Position numbers and translations under genes: made by a program | The notes under the pieces: model-generated | Told to the model about the DNA's origin: nothing | The model's database searches: none | What the model saw: only the letters and a program-made list of their open reading frames with translations | In this document: positions 44,857 to 52,700 of the stretch, in pieces | Numbering within the stretch: the stretch's first letter is position 1 | How the letters are laid out: each line of letters opens with the position of its first letter | Assembly: GCA_017938285.1 (NCBI GenBank) | Contig: JAGBBW010000138.1 | Location: forward strand, 1-64,000 | Reading direction: 5' to 3' | Length of the DNA stretch: 64,000 nucleotides | Source: Lachnospiraceae bacterium | Lineage (GTDB): Bacteria; Bacillota; Clostridia; Lachnospirales; Lachnospiraceae

Positions 44857-45132
44857 TTAGTCCAGAGTATATGGCATTAAAGCAACGTGACGTGCTCTCT
44901 TTACTGCTACAGTCAGAGCTCTCTGATGCTTAGCGCAGTTACCAGTAATTCTGCGAGGAAGAATCTTACCTCTCTCAGATACGTATCTCTTTAACTTATT
45001 AACATCCTTATAATCAATACCTGCGTTTGTCTTGTCTGCACAGAAAACGCAAACTTTCTTTCTTCTGCGAACAACGCGTCTCTTCATAGGAGCGTCTGTT
45101 CTTTCCGGCTTATCTGTCTTTGTCATAGCCAT
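44857..45132 (-). CDS. rpsR: 30S ribosomal protein S18
   Basis: 91-aa small-subunit protein that binds the platform next to S6. The conserved core [23 protein letters not shown]-like [23 protein letters not shown] and [20 protein letters not shown] are present; the CVFC...C pattern makes it a zinc-binding (C+) form. The start at 45132 has AAGGAGG upstream. Third gene of the classic rpsF-ssb-rpsR operon. Confidence 0.97.
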   Translation of the reverse strand: MAMTKTDKPERTDAPMKRRVVRRRKKVCVFCADKTNAGIDYKDVNKLKRYVSERGKILPRRITGNCAKHQRALTVAVKRARHVALMPYTLD

Positions 45133-45167
45133 GGTTATTACCTCCTTATCCAATCGACTGTTCCATT

Positions 45168-45638
45168 TTAGTTAAATGGTAATTCTTCGTCTATTCCATC
45201 TGGAATGTTCATGAATCCATCTCCGGCTGCACTTGGTGCTGGTCTCTGCGGAGCCTGATAGGTCTGCGCACCCTGATAATAGGAATTATCTCCGCTTCCC
45301 TGTGCATTCTTGCTCTCTGCAAATTCGATATCGTCTAACACAACATCGGTTGTGTAAACTTTCTGACCTTCCCTGTTTGTGTAACTTCCTGTCTGGATTC
45401 GTCCGGTTACAGCAATCTTCGTTCCCTGTCTCAGGTACTTTTCTGCAAATTCAGCCTGTCTGCCGAAGCATACACAGCTGATAAAATCTGCTGTCTGCTG
45501 GTCAGCGCCATTTTCCTGACGTCTGCCGCGTCTGTCCACAGCAAGAGTAAATCTGGCAATCGCCATATTATCTCCGCTCTGGGAGTAACTGATGTTAGGG
45601 TCACGAGTGAGTCTACCCATTAAGATAACTCTGTTCAT
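45168..45638 (-). CDS. ssb: Single-stranded DNA-binding protein
   Basis: 156-aa SSB with an N-terminal OB fold ([47 protein letters not shown]), a Gln/Ala/Pro-rich linker and an acidic protein-interaction tail that ends DEELPFN instead of the usual terminal PF. It coats single-stranded DNA and recruits replication and repair proteins. RBS AGGAGG; lies 16 bases after rpsF. Confidence 0.96.
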   Translation of the reverse strand: MNRVILMGRLTRDPNISYSQSGDNMAIARFTLAVDRRGRRQENGADQQTADFISCVCFGRQAEFAEKYLRQGTKIAVTGRIQTGSYTNREGQKVYTTDVVLDDIEFAESKNAQGSGDNSYYQGAQTYQAPQRPAPSAAGDGFMNIPDGIDEELPFN

Positions 45639-45654
45639 TTAGGAATCCCTCCTA

Positions 45655-45945
45655 TTATTCTGCATCCCGTCTAACGCATAAGAATCTGATGACATTGTCC
45701 ATAATGCGTACTCTCTGTTCAACTTCCGCTGGAACTGTAGCATCAGCATCGAACTGAATGAAGAAGTAATAAGCTTCTTTCATCTTCTGAATTTCGTAAG
45801 CAAGTCTCTTCTTACCGCAATCTTCAACGTTTGTTACAACGCCTCCGAATCTTGTAATAAGCGCCTTTGCAGCTTCCACTGTAGCTGTCTTTACGTCATC
45901 CTCAACTTTTGCATTTACAACTAAGGCTAATTCATACTGATTCAT
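45655..45945 (-). CDS. rpsF: 30S ribosomal protein S6
   Basis: 96-aa ribosomal protein with YELALVVNAKVEDD, VEDCGKKRLAYEIQKMKEAYYFFIQF (core phrase GKKRLAYEI) and RIMDNVIRFLCVR. The start at 45945 gives the normal length; AGGAGG is about 12 bases upstream. First gene of the operon, behind a strong promoter. Confidence 0.97.
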   Translation of the reverse strand: MNQYELALVVNAKVEDDVKTATVEAAKALITRFGGVVTNVEDCGKKRLAYEIQKMKEAYYFFIQFDADATVPAEVEQRVRIMDNVIRFLCVRRDAE

Positions 45946-46025
45946 AGTTGTGTTGCACCTCCTTTTGGTCTCTGGCCCCTTTCCGTGGAAAAGAGCAAGG
46001 AAAAATTTACTCGTCACAAAACAGA

Positions 46026-46054
46026 ATTTTATCATAACGAACCATGCTTGTCAA
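46026..46054 (-). promoter_or_regulatory. Promoter of rpsF-ssb-rpsR
   Basis: TTGACA (46049-46054) and TAAAAT (46026-46031) with a 17-base spacer on the minus strand; the leader of about 75 bases could hold the S6:S18 autoregulatory RNA, which I did not resolve. Confidence 0.8.
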
Positions 46055-46095
46055 CTACTTTTTCACTTATTCTGCCCTTTCAAACGCTATTTGTT

Positions 46096-47526
46096 TTATT
46101 CAAAAATACGGATATCTTCCTTATCCAGTTTTTCTGCCAGTGCAATCATATCTTCAAAATCCCGAATCAGAAGTCTGGAAACCGATACCGCCTTATCATA
46201 ATATTCCCTTGCCTTTGCCGGATTTCCTTTCTTTAATAATTCAATCGCCTGTCCGCCATTTGCATGGAACTGTTTGTGCTTGTCACGCAGAGCGGACCAG
46301 ATTTTCTGAATTTCTGCATTCTGTGGTTTTACTGTATAATAAAAATGTCCAAAGGCACAGCGGTGGTCATCCGTCTGCAGAGGCTGGGCTTTTCCATCAG
46401 CAATCATTTTATCCAGGGACACCAGCCAGTTCTGATGGGCGCTTACTGCATTTTTAACCGCATTGATAAATACTGCATTTCCCGGCATATAGAATGGATC
46501 CAGTGCCATTCTTCCTGCTTCTTTGTTCGTAGCCCGCAGTGTCTTTTCAATATCCAGCATCGGCTTGACAACCTCACTCAGATGCTGACTGACCCCATCC
46601 AGATGTCCGGCATCCTGGCTCATGCTGTATACCCTTTCGTCCAACTGCTGGGCGTGGTTTTCCACCTCATTCATGGAACTGCTGATTTCCTGGCTGGTAG
46701 CTGCGATACTGGTCAGATTTTCGTTAATATCCTGCAGCCGCTTCCTGTTTTCAATATTTCCTTCTACAATCACAGTCAGATTCTGGTTAATCTGGTCTAA
46801 TGCTGCTACCGTCACATCCACACTCTCCACACTCTTCTGGGAAGCCGTCTGGATGTTGCCGATAAATTCAGCCATATTACTGGTCAGATTCTTGGTCTGG
46901 TCTGCCAGCTGGCGGATTTCTTCTGCCACAACTGCAAAACCGGCACCCGCCTCTCCTGCTCTGGCTGCTTCAATGGAAGCATTCAGTGCCAGCAGGTTCG
47001 TCTGTCCGGAAATGGCATTAATGGAAGCAATCACGGCCTGCATTTGCCCAATCACATTCATCAGATCTGCCATATCCATCTGCATCTGTTTGGAATCTTT
47101 TTCTGCTTCTTTGGATAATTTCTCAATATTGACTATATTTTCTTCACTCTTCTCAATTTCCTGCAGACATTCCATGGTATCCCCTGCAATCTCCGTAATG
47201 GATGTCGCAAGCATGTCATGTGCTACAGCCACTTCTTTGGTTACATTTGCAGTTTCTGCTGAAATATCACTCAGTTCATGGGCAGTCCTTGATAAACTGG
47301 AACTGATCTCTGTCAGTTCCTCCACTCTGTCACTCACCTGCAGATCCAGATTGCTGATACTCATGGCAGAGGCCATAGAACCGGTAATCACCGATTCAAA
47401 AGATGTTCTTCCTTTCATCAGACGGGCATGTACATCAAGCAGTGCCTGGGAACCAGCCCCATTATCCACCGGGCGAAGCTCTGCAATTGCCTTAATCAGT
47501 TTTTTGTCTTTACCTCCATTTAACAT
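46096..47526 (-). CDS. Soluble chemoreceptor with C-terminal CZB zinc-binding domain
   Basis: 476 aa without transmembrane segments. The signalling coiled coil occupies about 60-330 and contains the tip [21 protein letters not shown] (reduced phrase [13 protein letters not shown]) and AGFAVVAEEIRQLADQT. The C-terminal approximately 120 residues fit the chemoreceptor zinc-binding domain: H in SAHQNWL, the CAFGHFYY motif after DDHR, and later H in KHKQFHANGG. CZB domains bind Zn(II) and are sensitive to oxidants such as HOCl. AGGAGG lies about 9 bases before the ATG and a TATAAT-like box is at 47583-47588 (minus). Confidence 0.88.
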   Translation of the reverse strand: MLNGGKDKKLIKAIAELRPVDNGAGSQALLDVHARLMKGRTSFESVITGSMASAMSISNLDLQVSDRVEELTEISSSLSRTAHELSDISAETANVTKEVAVAHDMLATSITEIAGDTMECLQEIEKSEENIVNIEKLSKEAEKDSKQMQMDMADLMNVIGQMQAVIASINAISGQTNLLALNASIEAARAGEAGAGFAVVAEEIRQLADQTKNLTSNMAEFIGNIQTASQKSVESVDVTVAALDQINQNLTVIVEGNIENRKRLQDINENLTSIAATSQEISSSMNEVENHAQQLDERVYSMSQDAGHLDGVSQHLSEVVKPMLDIEKTLRATNKEAGRMALDPFYMPGNAVFINAVKNAVSAHQNWLVSLDKMIADGKAQPLQTDDHRCAFGHFYYTVKPQNAEIQKIWSALRDKHKQFHANGGQAIELLKKGNPAKAREYYDKAVSVSRLLIRDFEDMIALAEKLDKEDIRIFE

Positions 47527-47630
47527 ACATTATTCCTCCTTTGCTCCGCTGTCCAAAACAACCGTTTTGCAGCTTTCTTTCCATTATACCACTTTCGTAT
47601 AAAAAAACACAGTGCATATTTATTTTAATC

Positions 47631-48932
47631 TTACTTCCACAATTCTCCCCATACCTGGTTACAAAGATCCACACAGTACTCCAGCGAAAAATTTCCATCC
47701 TGGGAAAGAATAGCATTGTTCTGCGCCAGTTCTTCTGTATACTCTGCCAGAGGATATACCGTAATACCATTTTTCTTCTTTTCCAGATGACACACTACAG
47801 CATCTACCCCATAATCCGCAATATACGCTTTTCCTTCTTCATCCAGTTCAATCGTCACATCCGCCATTCCGCCTACCATCCGGTTGGCAATCCCTGCCCC
47901 CGATTCGGAAGTCCAGTTCACATAATTTCCAAGGGAATAGTACACCAGCATCTGTTCTCCGGTTTCTTCATTAGTCATCCACTCAATTGGTTCAATTACA
48001 TGTGGATGGGTTCCCAGTACAAGATCCACCCCATATTCCAGAAAAAGTTCTGCCCACCGTTTCTGGCTGTTATCCGGCTTCAGCCGGTATTCCGTACCCC
48101 AGTGCGGACAAACAATGGTAAAATCGGCTTCCGCTTCCGCACGCTGCAGGTCTTCTATCACGGAAGCTTCCTTCAGCATGTCTACCGCAAACGGCATTCC
48201 ATCCGGCATAGGAATTCCATTTGTACCATAGGTATAATTTAAAACCGCAATACGAATGCCATTCACTTCTGCAATATACAGTTCCTCCTGGTCCTGTGCA
48301 CTGTCATGAATACCAAGTACACCAATCTCCGGATGATTCTCCTCCCAGAAATTTATACAGTTCATAAGACCCTTTCCCCCTCTGTCAAGGGCATGATTGG
48401 TTCCATGCAGTACAATATCAAAGCCCGCTTTTACCAGGGCATCTCCAATTTCAAAAGGAGCATTAAATGCCGGATATCCCGACACTCCGATATCTGCTCC
48501 TCCAATAATTACTTCCTGGTTCACCAGTGCCAGATCTGCCGTTGCTATCCGTTCTGCCGTATTGGAAAATATCGTATCAAAATTATAGCTTCCATTCTCC
48601 TGAACGCTGTAATCCTCTACTCTGGTATGTAAAAGTATATCCCCCACCATAGTCAGCGTTACCGCCGGTCTCGGTGTCGGCGTTGCTGTTGGCGTTGGTG
48701 TTGCTGTCGGTTCTGGTGTTGCCGTTGGTTCCGGTGTTGCTGTCGGTTCCGGTGTTGCCGTCGGTTCCGGCGTCACTGTCTCCTCCGGGACTGCTGTCGG
48801 TTCCAGTGTCACTGTCTCCACCGGAGTTACTGTCGTCAGCGTTGTTTCCAAGGTTACACTCTCATTTCTGGAACAGCCGGCCAGTATCACCGTCAGTACA
48901 ATGCAATAAAAATATCTGAATACCCGTCTCAT
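47631..48932 (-). CDS. CapA-family lipoprotein (poly-gamma-glutamate synthesis-like)
   Basis: 433 aa. Lipoprotein signal peptide with LAGC (C20), then a Thr/Pro/Glu-rich spacer of about 65 residues built from tandem PEPTAT and PTPTAT units, then a calcineurin-like CapA domain: MVGDILLHTR, NQEVIIGG, GFDIVLHGTNHALDRG, VCPHWGTEYR, VLGTHPHVI and VYYSLGNYV. Homologues act in capsular poly-gamma-glutamate attachment or in other envelope functions; no capB/capC is nearby, so the role here is open. Located at the outer face of the membrane. Confidence 0.88.
   Translation of the reverse strand: MRRVFRYFYCIVLTVILAGCSRNESVTLETTLTTVTPVETVTLEPTAVPEETVTPEPTATPEPTATPEPTATPEPTATPTPTATPTPRPAVTLTMVGDILLHTRVEDYSVQENGSYNFDTIFSNTAERIATADLALVNQEVIIGGADIGVSGYPAFNAPFEIGDALVKAGFDIVLHGTNHALDRGGKGLMNCINFWEENHPEIGVLGIHDSAQDQEELYIAEVNGIRIAVLNYTYGTNGIPMPDGMPFAVDMLKEASVIEDLQRAEAEADFTIVCPHWGTEYRLKPDNSQKRWAELFLEYGVDLVLGTHPHVIEPIEWMTNEETGEQMLVYYSLGNYVNWTSESGAGIANRMVGGMADVTIELDEEGKAYIADYGVDAVVCHLEKKKNGITVYPLAEYTEELAQNNAILSQDGNFSLEYCVDLCNQVWGELWK
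48665..48845 (-). repeat. In-frame tandem repeat of the CapA-like lipoprotein spacer
   Basis: An 18-base unit encoding PEPTAT is repeated about four times in near-identical form, flanked by degenerate versions encoding PTPTAT and TLEPTAV-like segments. Such arrays can vary in copy number by slippage and alter spacer length. Confidence 0.8.
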
Positions 48933-48957
48933 TCTTTCAAATTCCTCCCGCTCCTGT

Positions 48958-49221
48958 TTACCATTTTTTTCTTACGGCCGGGCAGTAATGCGTCTTTACC
49001 GCTGCCCGCATTTCTACATAACACCCGCAGACACCACACATTCCGTTCATCAGACTTTCACATTCGGTACAAATCCGAAGCCTTGCTTCATACTCCTCTT
49101 CCGAAGTTTTTATCTCTTCCTCAATTCTTGCAATATATTCCTTCATTGTCTGAAACAGTTCTCCTTCGTCAAAATCCCGCACCAGACACTTCTTACAAAA
49201 TCTCCACGCTTCCTTTTCCAT
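48958..49221 (-). CDS. Small cysteine-rich zinc-binding protein (DUF6171-like)
   Basis: 87 aa. Paired cysteines FCKKC near the N-terminus, a coiled-coil middle, then CTECESLMNGMCGVCGCYVE and a final HYCP; the spacing suggests two zinc sites. Function unknown. It follows the DUF951 gene by 12 bases on the same strand and precedes the CapA-like gene. Confidence 0.7.
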   Translation of the reverse strand: MEKEAWRFCKKCLVRDFDEGELFQTMKEYIARIEEEIKTSEEEYEARLRICTECESLMNGMCGVCGCYVEMRAAVKTHYCPAVRKKW

Positions 49222-49233
49222 ACAGGCACTCTC

Positions 49234-49428
49234 TCATTCCGGCTTATTTTCTTTAGATACAATCTGCCGGATATTTTTTTCCAGCTGTTTTCTCGGTATC
49301 ATAACCTGATGGCCGCAGCCATTACATTTCAGGCGAAAATCCATGCCAGCACGGAGTACTTCCCATTCCTTACTGCCGCATGGATGCTGTTTTTTTAAAG
49401 TAACTACATCACCAATCTGAATATTCAT
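49234..49428 (-). CDS. DUF951 family protein
   Basis: 64 aa starting at 49428 (MNIQIGDVVTLKKQHPCGS), chosen because GGAG lies 9 bases upstream. The family signature is the KKxHPCG motif followed by CNGCGHQVMIPR, giving three conserved cysteines. DUF951 proteins are small and widespread in Firmicutes; a nucleic-acid-related role has been suggested, but none is established. Probably cotranscribed with the DUF6171-like gene. Confidence 0.85.
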   Translation of the reverse strand: MNIQIGDVVTLKKQHPCGSKEWEVLRAGMDFRLKCNGCGHQVMIPRKQLEKNIRQIVSKENKPE

Positions 49429-49735
49429 CCTTTTATGCTCCTTTCTATCCATCCATTTTACTCTATGTTACCTGAACTATGCAAGAGGAAAGTTCTTTCT
49501 CTGACAGACAGCAGATGTCTGATTATAAAAATTTTCTAAACCTCTTGCAATTCATCCTTTTATGTTGTAGTATTTATTTACACCATACGTAGTTTTAAAA
49601 ACTATATATCATTTTTTTATACACGACACACTTATATTTAAAACCATTGGAACATATTTTATCATGGAAGAATAAAACGAATTGTTACTGGTTTAAACTG
49701 TATATAATCAGGATATCTCAGGAAAGGAGTTCACT
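49429..49735. other. Gene-free gap between DUF951 and hemolysin III genes
   Basis: Contains a nested hairpin at 49481-49548: GCAAGAGG pairs with CCTCTTGC, and inside it CAGACA pairs with TGTCTG. A TTGTTA/TATAAT pair (49682-49708) with a short 15-base spacer may serve the hemolysin III-like gene. Nothing else is evident. Confidence 0.5.
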
Positions 49736-50428
49736 ATGTCAAAAGAAACTTTTCAAAACAACATTACACATCCAAAAGACCCGGGAAGTGCCATTACCCA
49801 CTTTATCGGTACAATCCTGGTCGTACTGGCTGCTTTTCCATTACTGTTTCAGGCAGCACAGGACAGACAGCCCATTTACCTGATTTCACTTGCCATTTTT
49901 GCTGTCAGTATGTTTTTACTGTATTCTGCCAGCACCATTTACCATACGTTTAATTTATCCGAACAAACAAACCGATTGCTGAAAAAAATGGACCATATTA
50001 TGATTTATGTTTTAATTGCCGGTTCTTATACTCCGGTCTGCCTGATTACTTTAAACGGCTCCGGAGGCACCACCTTATTCCTTCTGGTCTGGGGTGTTGC
50101 CCTGCTTGGCATTCTGCAGTGTGTCTTTTTTATTAACTGTCCAAAGTGGGTATCTGCTGTATTGTATATTGCCATGGGCTGGCTGTGCGTATTTTCTTTT
50201 TCAGATATTGTTGCCCTGCTGGACCGGACTGCATTCTACTGGTTACTGGCAGGCGGTATTATTTATACCATCGGCGGTATCATTTACGCCTGCAAATTCC
50301 CGGTATTTAACCGTCTGCATAAAAATTTTGGTTCCCATGAAATCTTTCACTGCTTTGTTCTTGCAGGCAGCATGTGTCATTTTGTAACCATGTACCAGCT
50401 GCTGGAAGCACCGATGCTTATTATGTAG
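49736..50428 (+). CDS. Hemolysin III / PAQR family membrane protein
   Basis: 230 aa with seven transmembrane segments. Family signatures include DPGSAITHFIG near the N-terminus, the zinc-ligand region SASTIYHTF and the C-terminal HEIFHCFVLAGSMCHF, matching the Ser/His/His ligands of PAQR proteins. Despite the name, hydrolase-like (ceramidase-like) or membrane-fluidity roles are considered more likely in bacteria. RBS AAAGGAG. Followed by a strong terminator. Confidence 0.9.
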   Translation: MSKETFQNNITHPKDPGSAITHFIGTILVVLAAFPLLFQAAQDRQPIYLISLAIFAVSMFLLYSASTIYHTFNLSEQTNRLLKKMDHIMIYVLIAGSYTPVCLITLNGSGGTTLFLLVWGVALLGILQCVFFINCPKWVSAVLYIAMGWLCVFSFSDIVALLDRTAFYWLLAGGIIYTIGGIIYACKFPVFNRLHKNFGSHEIFHCFVLAGSMCHFVTMYQLLEAPMLIM

Positions 50429-50466
50429 CTGTTAAATATAAGAAACTTATTTAAAGCACTTTTCAT

Positions 50467-50507
50467 AAAAAACTGGTACACAAAAAATTTGTGCACCAGT
50501 TTTTTAT
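50467..50507. terminator. Bidirectional terminator between hemolysin III and SpoIIQ-like genes
   Basis: AAAAAACTGGT-CACAAA pairs with TTTGTG-ACCAGTTTTTT; T-runs follow on both strands. Confidence 0.85.
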
Positions 50508-50546
50508 TCACATTTTATTCTTTTCCTGCATATACTATAGTATAAA

Positions 50547-50689
50547 AGCTGGTACATAGAGAAACACCCCTGAAATTTCTCTTTCAATACCCCTGTTTCA
50601 CCCAGACAATACAGCGGTCGGCTTTCTAACACATATCCATTCTGCTGCCAAAACAGCAGCCTGTTACCGTACCAGCTTTACCGACCGCT
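50547..50689. other. Structured intergenic element with two crossing long-range helices
   Basis: AAAGCTGGTAC (50547-50557) is complementary to GTACCAGCTTT (50669-50679), while AGCGGTCGG (50613-50621) is complementary to CCGACCGCT (50681-50689). The two helices cross, so they form a pseudoknot or two alternative folds. Local hairpins GAGAAA/TTTCTC and CTGCTG/CAGCAG are also present. It lies between the convergent 3' ends of two genes; the strand and role are unknown. Confidence 0.5.
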
Positions 50690-50700
50690 TTCATATAAAC

Positions 50701-51612
50701 TTATTCTTCCCGCAGCAGCATGGATGGGTCAATTGCTGCCTCGCCCTCCAAAACCTGAAAATACAGGTTTGGACCTTCTACTACATAATATCTGGTTGGC
50801 TCCGCCACTGTACCAAGACATTCTCCTGCCTCCACTACATCGCCTTCCTTTAAATCTGTTACATCCAGCTGGCCATATACCAGTGTCGTATCATTTCCAA
50901 GTGCAAGTTTTACCGTAGTACCTGTGCGGCTGTCCTCTTCAATAGCGGTCACCACACCCTTAGCTGCTGCCTTTACCTCTGTTCCTACCATGGAAGACAG
51001 TACCAGCGCCTCGCTGGTTCCAAACTGATCCAGTGTATAGTGGTATACACCATGATCCGGACTATACGGAATCACTACTTCACCCTGTACCGGCCATAAC
51101 AGCCCCATGGATTTGTCAAAGTTTAACTGTTCCGCAATCAGTTGTGGACTTAATACCTCTGCCGGTTCCGGGTCTGTTTCTTCTGACCCTGTCATTTCAG
51201 CCACCTGGGCCGGGTCTGTTTCCGCCACTTCTCCTGGTTCTGTTCCTGTAATTTCAGCCACCTGGGATGGATCTGCTTCTTTTACTTCTCCTGGTTCTGT
51301 CTCAGAAATACCAGCTACCTGGGATGGGTCTGTTTCCTTCACTTCTCCTGCATCCGTTTCAGAAACACCAGCTGTCTGCGATGGATCTGTCTCTTTTCCG
51401 GCATCTGCTGTCTGCTGCAAATCCTTTCCCGAAGAATCCATTTCATTTAAGTCAACCAAAGAGTCCGGTGTATTTTCCTCCTCATTTCCTCCTATGCTTA
51501 ATGCACCCACAGTTGCGATTGCCGTGATACAAAAAATCGCAGCACCAACAAGTGCCCGCTTTTTGAAAACATCACTGATTTTCACATTAACCCCTGCCTT
51601 TCTTTTTATCAT
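50701..51612 (-). CDS. SpoIIQ-like degenerate LytM/M23 protein
   Basis: 303 aa. Short cytoplasmic N-terminus, one transmembrane helix (about 20-42), then a tandem-repeat stalk of about four 19-residue units of the type KETDPSQVAGISETEPGEV, then an M23 (LytM) fold starting WPVQGEVVIPYSPDHG. The zinc ligands of active M23 enzymes appear lost: the HxGxD region reads QFGTSEAL, YGH is YGQ and the final HLHFE reads NLYFQ. It is therefore probably a non-enzymatic protein, as in SpoIIQ of Bacillus, which links mother cell and forespore. An alternative GTG start is at 51585 with GGGG upstream. Confidence 0.75.
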   Translation of the reverse strand: MIKRKAGVNVKISDVFKKRALVGAAIFCITAIATVGALSIGGNEEENTPDSLVDLNEMDSSGKDLQQTADAGKETDPSQTAGVSETDAGEVKETDPSQVAGISETEPGEVKEADPSQVAEITGTEPGEVAETDPAQVAEMTGSEETDPEPAEVLSPQLIAEQLNFDKSMGLLWPVQGEVVIPYSPDHGVYHYTLDQFGTSEALVLSSMVGTEVKAAAKGVVTAIEEDSRTGTTVKLALGNDTTLVYGQLDVTDLKEGDVVEAGECLGTVAEPTRYYVVEGPNLYFQVLEGEAAIDPSMLLREE

Positions 51613-51726
51613 TCAATCCTAGTTTCTCCGAATGATACAGTTTTATACAGGGATTTTGTTTTTTTACACTATTTTAAAAAATTTCAATTCCTTCCGGTCT
51701 TTGGCTCCAACTGCGTCTACTATCTG

Positions 51727-52173
51727 TTATTGTTTCATCTTTGCTTCCTGAAACTGCAACAGTTCCTCTGTCATCCGTTTGGCTGACAACGTATTCTGTA
51801 CCCAGTCAAACACATTGGCAATTACATAAATTACAAAAATACTGACTGCAACACTGACAATAATATCTGCCCTCAGCCACTGCTCTCCTGCATCATAAAA
51901 TGCCGCAAACAAGACCAGTACCTCCACCAGCACCAGTTGTAATACCTTCCGTACCAAAAGTTCCTTTACCTTCAGTTCCCGTCTGGAGTACATTACCACA
52001 TTAGGAAGACAACCTGCCAGTCCATAAATAAGAGGTGCCGCAAAAGCCTCATATCCAAAGCGGTTTTCCGGCATAAAATACAACCCCATAATAAACATTG
52101 CTGCATTAATTAAAGTTACGACCAGAAAAAAAGTTTTCAGCCAGTCTAGTATAAAATCTTTTCCATGCATCAC
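51727..52173 (-). CDS. DUF3021 family membrane protein
   Basis: 148 aa with four hydrophobic helices (about 12-30, 42-60, 78-95, 105-125). DUF3021 proteins typically lie next to a stand-alone LytTR regulator, as here, and are thought to restrain or sense for it. Overlaps the LytTR stop as ATGA. No adjacent target operon is evident. Confidence 0.82.
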   Translation of the reverse strand: MMHGKDFILDWLKTFFLVVTLINAAMFIMGLYFMPENRFGYEAFAAPLIYGLAGCLPNVVMYSRRELKVKELLVRKVLQLVLVEVLVLFAAFYDAGEQWLRADIIVSVAVSIFVIYVIANVFDWVQNTLSAKRMTEELLQFQEAKMKQ

Positions 52174-52616
52174 TCTGCACCACCTTTCAATGCCGCTTTC
52201 AGTTCAGGTACATATTTTCTCGAAATAATAATCTCTTCACCACCAAACAGAACTGCCAGAAACCGTCCATTCAGCGCAGGTTTTATGGAACGCACCTTTA
52301 GCAGGTTCAGCAACATGGATTTTGACACCCTAAGGAAATATTTTTCCTTTAAAAGCTCCTCCAGCTCATATAACTTCTGCCGGGTTTCATAGACCTGTTT
52401 CTGGGTATAAAGAAATACCTTATTGTCCACTGCTTCAATATAACAGACATCCGGCACAGGAACTTCAAACTGCCGCCCTTCCTGTACTCCTGTCAGCTGA
52501 CCCTGCCTCGTTTTTACAAAAGTGACAATTTCCCGAATTTCCCCGGTAATTTCATGACAACGGATTTCCAGCAGCTCCGGTTGTGTTTTTGCAATTTTCA
52601 GTAGTTTAATTTCCAT
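52170..52616 (-). CDS. Stand-alone LytTR DNA-binding protein
   Basis: 148 aa without a receiver domain. The LytTR domain (about 45-145) contains VPDVCYIEAVDNKVFLYTQKQVY, LRVSKSMLLNLLKVRSI and IISRKYVPELKAAL-like segments. The start at 52616 has GGGG 9 bases upstream. Translationally coupled with DUF3021; the pair forms a membrane-linked regulatory unit of unknown signal, unrelated in sequence to the LytTR response regulator at 55 kb beyond the shared domain. Confidence 0.85.
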   Translation of the reverse strand: MEIKLLKIAKTQPELLEIRCHEITGEIREIVTFVKTRQGQLTGVQEGRQFEVPVPDVCYIEAVDNKVFLYTQKQVYETRQKLYELEELLKEKYFLRVSKSMLLNLLKVRSIKPALNGRFLAVLFGGEEIIISRKYVPELKAALKGGAE

Positions 52617-52700
52617 TCTGTACCCCATTTCGCAAAATTACTGTAGTTCTGATTTCTATTCCGTGACCTGAACTTTTGATTCTGCTATCCTTCCATTAAA

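Noticed and set aside
46622..47602. 326-codon open frame on the plus strand
   Set aside because: It is an antisense shadow of the CZB chemoreceptor; Ser/Ala-rich composition mirrors the coiled coil and no RBS is present.
48665..48845. Regular repeat array considered as CRISPR
   Set aside because: Units are contiguous 18-mers in frame with a lipoprotein spacer, without unique spacers or cas genes.
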